From contig CBDETI010000011.1 in the NCBI GenBank assembly GCA_965242775.1, forward strand, positions 62,001 to 126,000: DNA of 64,000 nucleotides, given 5' to 3'. Origin of the DNA: JAWPMT01 sp965242775 (GTDB lineage Bacteria > Bacteroidota > Bacteroidia > Cytophagales > Cyclobacteriaceae). Made by a program: the position numbers and the translations under genes. This document shows, piece by piece, positions 62,343 through 64,000 of this stretch (positions are counted from its first letter, which is position 1; each line of letters opens with the position of its first letter). The notes under the pieces were generated by a model that was not told the DNA's origin, made no database searches, and was given only the letters and a program-made list of their open reading frames with translations.

Positions 62343-64000
62343 GTGGCTGAAGAGCATATTTCGAATACTACCAATCAGTCTCCCCTGGAAACGCTGGACC
62401 TGCACAAGCTGCTGGTGATATTTAGGCGGAGCCTGATCTGGATTTTGCTGTTTTTTGCTATAGGTCTGACTACCGGCTACTTGATCGTCAGATACACCAA
62501 GCCCCTTTTTCAAGCCACTTCCCTAATAAAACTGGACTTTGAGAATGAAGCCAATACCTTGGGTCTTGTAAATAACGGAAGATTACAACAGGATCTGTCA
62601 GGAATATCAGGCGAGATCGAACTACTAAGATCCCGACTTTTCCTCACCAAAGTTGTACAAACCATTAATTATGACGTCAGTTACCACTTTTATGGGCGGT
62701 ATCTAACTGACGAGCGATATGGCAATTCGCCTTTTGAGGTATCCTACAAGGTTAAAAACCCAGCTTTCTTTAATAGGCCGATCGACCTGGAGATTCTTAA
62801 TGACCAGGAGTTTAAGTTATCTCACTCACAGGGCACTAGCGTAGGCCAATTCTCGTTTGGGGAGGATATAGTTTCGGCAGATTTCAACCTGTTGGTAGAA
62901 AAGACCGAGCATTTTAAAGGGGACGTGACCGGAACCTACTTCTTTATTATTCACACAGAAGATGCTATGGTCAATTATTTCATAGCGAACAGCAGTGTAA
63001 GGCCCGAGAACTTTAATGCCAAAACCATTCGCGTGAACTTGCAGGACTTTAATCGGTATAAAGCGCGCGATTTTCTCATGGCTATGGATACCGTGTATTT
63101 GGAATACACCAAGGATGCCAAAAACCAGACACTCGATCAAAAGATTGCTTTCCTTGATACGCAAATAGAAAGTACTGAAAATCGGATCCAGGATTTCGAG
63201 GCCTACTTCGAAGATTTTACTGTGGATAATATGACGGTCAGCCTGGAGAATGATATTGCCAAAACTATAGTTGAACTTGGCAAGCTTGACTCGCAGCAAT
63301 TCAAACTTCAGGAAAGACTTATTGAAATCGAAGCTATTCAGACCCAAATGGATTCAGGAGAGCCGTTGCTCATTAATGCTTATACACTGGCGAGACTCCC
63401 GACTTTTTTGCAAAGTGCCCTTTCTCAGTATATCCGGGATCAAGATCTCAAATCCGAAAAACTTGCCTCTTATAATGAGAACACGCATGTCATTGAACAG
63501 ATAAACCTCCGCCTAGATCGATCACACGCTGATTTGGCCAACATTTTGGAGAATTTCCTGGGTGACCTGCAAGAGGGAGTGATAGAGTTAAAGCAACGAA
63601 AAAGGTCTTTGGAGGCTAACTTTTCTGAATTGCCGTCCATGGGGACAGAGTACAATAAGAACAAGAGGCTTTATGCTTTGCAGGAATCGTTCCTACAAAA
63701 TTTGCGACAATCGAAGATGCAACTTGAGCTCACCAAGGCGGGCACAGTAACGGATGGTATTTTACTCAGTTCTGCTTCCCTGCCTGCTGCGCCCATTAGC
63801 CCCAAAAAATATTTGATTTTCGGCACCGGCGCGGCTGCGGCTTTGATATTAAGTTTTCTGTTCTTAGTGATCAGATACTTTTTCAGCAATGAGATCACAC
63901 GGGTGAAGGAACTCGAAAGCCTGACCTCCGTACCGATTCTTGGAGCCATTCCCTTGTACACCAAAACTAAGCTGCCATTGACCAAGTTAGTGGTCAATAC
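62343..64000 (+). CDS. Wzc-like polysaccharide chain-length/tyrosine kinase protein, 5' part
   Basis: About 552 codons, open to the right edge. GTG start at 62343, 8 bp after the wza-like stop. A Wzz-type N-terminus (LDLHKLLVIFRRSLIWILLF, FAIGLTTGYLIVR) contains the first transmembrane helix, a long periplasmic coiled coil follows (DQKIAFLDTQIESTENRIQD), and the second helix (LIFGTGAAAALILSFLFL) precedes the cytoplasmic part (RVKELESLTSVPILGAIPLY). The kinase domain with Walker motifs would lie beyond 64000. Confidence 0.88.
   Translation, partial: MAEEHISNTTNQSPLETLDLHKLLVIFRRSLIWILLFFAIGLTTGYLIVRYTKPLFQATSLIKLDFENEANTLGLVNNGRLQQDLSGISGEIELLRSRLFLTKVVQTINYDVSYHFYGRYLTDERYGNSPFEVSYKVKNPAFFNRPIDLEILNDQEFKLSHSQGTSVGQFSFGEDIVSADFNLLVEKTEHFKGDVTGTYFFIIHTEDAMVNYFIANSSVRPENFNAKTIRVNLQDFNRYKARDFLMAMDTVYLEYTKDAKNQTLDQKIAFLDTQIESTENRIQDFEAYFEDFTVDNMTVSLENDIAKTIVELGKLDSQQFKLQERLIEIEAIQTQMDSGEPLLINAYTLARLPTFLQSALSQYIRDQDLKSEKLASYNENTHVIEQINLRLDRSHADLANILENFLGDLQEGVIELKQRKRSLEANFSELPSMGTEYNKNKRLYALQESFLQNLRQSKMQLELTKAGTVTDGILLSSASLPAAPISPKKYLIFGTGAAAALILSFLFLVIRYFFSNEITRVKELESLTSVPILGAIPLYTKTKLPLTKLVVN

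Overview
The window reads as a chromosomal contig from a member of the Bacteroidota, most likely a Cytophagales-type organism. Supporting signs are TAnnTTTG promoter -7 elements, few Shine-Dalgarno sites, frequent TTG/GTG starts, a TonB receptor operon with an N-terminal STN domain and a DUF4249 lipoprotein, a two-component regulator with two seven-bladed propellers, LytTR/LytS signalling, a CarB without its allosteric domain, an AccD without zinc-ribbon cysteines and an NqrF. Genus is not resolvable by eye.

Layout. 0-7.9 kb (mostly minus strand): a trans-3-hydroxyproline module (proline racemase-family dehydratase, truncated by the window edge, plus an ornithine cyclodeaminase-family reductase), a GyrI-like protein, an ABM-fold lipoprotein, a tandem array of about four 162-bp intergenic repeats, a WYL-domain regulator, an ArsC/Spx-like protein, a secreted protein and an overlapping HAD/kinase-fold pair. 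8-13.8 kb (plus): a tight five-gene operon, ethanolamine permease / glutamine synthetase-like ligase / SDR / aldehyde dehydrogenase / class I glutamine amidotransferase. Together these make a coherent gamma-glutamylation route from ethanolamine to glycine and are the best candidate for an unusual system here. 13.9-23.2 kb: core metabolism (carB, accD, nqrF), a degenerate ureohydrolase-like protein and a subtilisin-family protease. 23.3-28.7 kb: an FbpABC-type ferric iron ABC transporter with a perfect 9-1-9 palindrome (Fur-box-like) at its divergent promoter, a lipoprotein, hpt and a KTSC protein. 28.8-30.5 kb: a secreted amidohydrolase and a lipoprotein MsrA.

30.8-41.5 kb holds a giant propeller sensor kinase, a tandem array of tRNA-Arg 3'-half copies next to the intact tRNA-Arg(ACG), an outer-membrane beta-barrel gene, a PAP2-like membrane protein, rpoN, asnS and a second histidine kinase. 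Four of these genes are broken by a total of eleven single-base indels, nearly all in mononucleotide runs, while rpoN and its neighbour are intact. Because asnS is normally essential, sequencing or assembly error is the leading explanation.

41.4-48 kb: a PepSY-like secreted protein, two fatty-acid-hydroxylase-family membrane proteins, MsrB, a SorAB-like sulfite dehydrogenase, a rhodanese and a DUF4136 lipoprotein. 48-53.8 kb: a minus-strand TonB receptor / MG2-domain protein / DUF4249 lipoprotein operon. 53.9 kb: tRNA-Arg(CCT). 54.0-59.3 kb: a 5.2-kb segment (LytTR regulator, LytS-like kinase, alpha/beta hydrolase, outer-membrane protein, serine beta-lactamase-like hydrolase) bounded by 112-bp direct repeats of the hflX 3' end, i.e. 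an apparent insertion. 59.2-64 kb: hflX, then the start of an exopolysaccharide locus (glycosyltransferase, Wza-like export lipoprotein, Wzc-like chain-length protein running off the window). No CRISPR array, transposase or integrase was seen.
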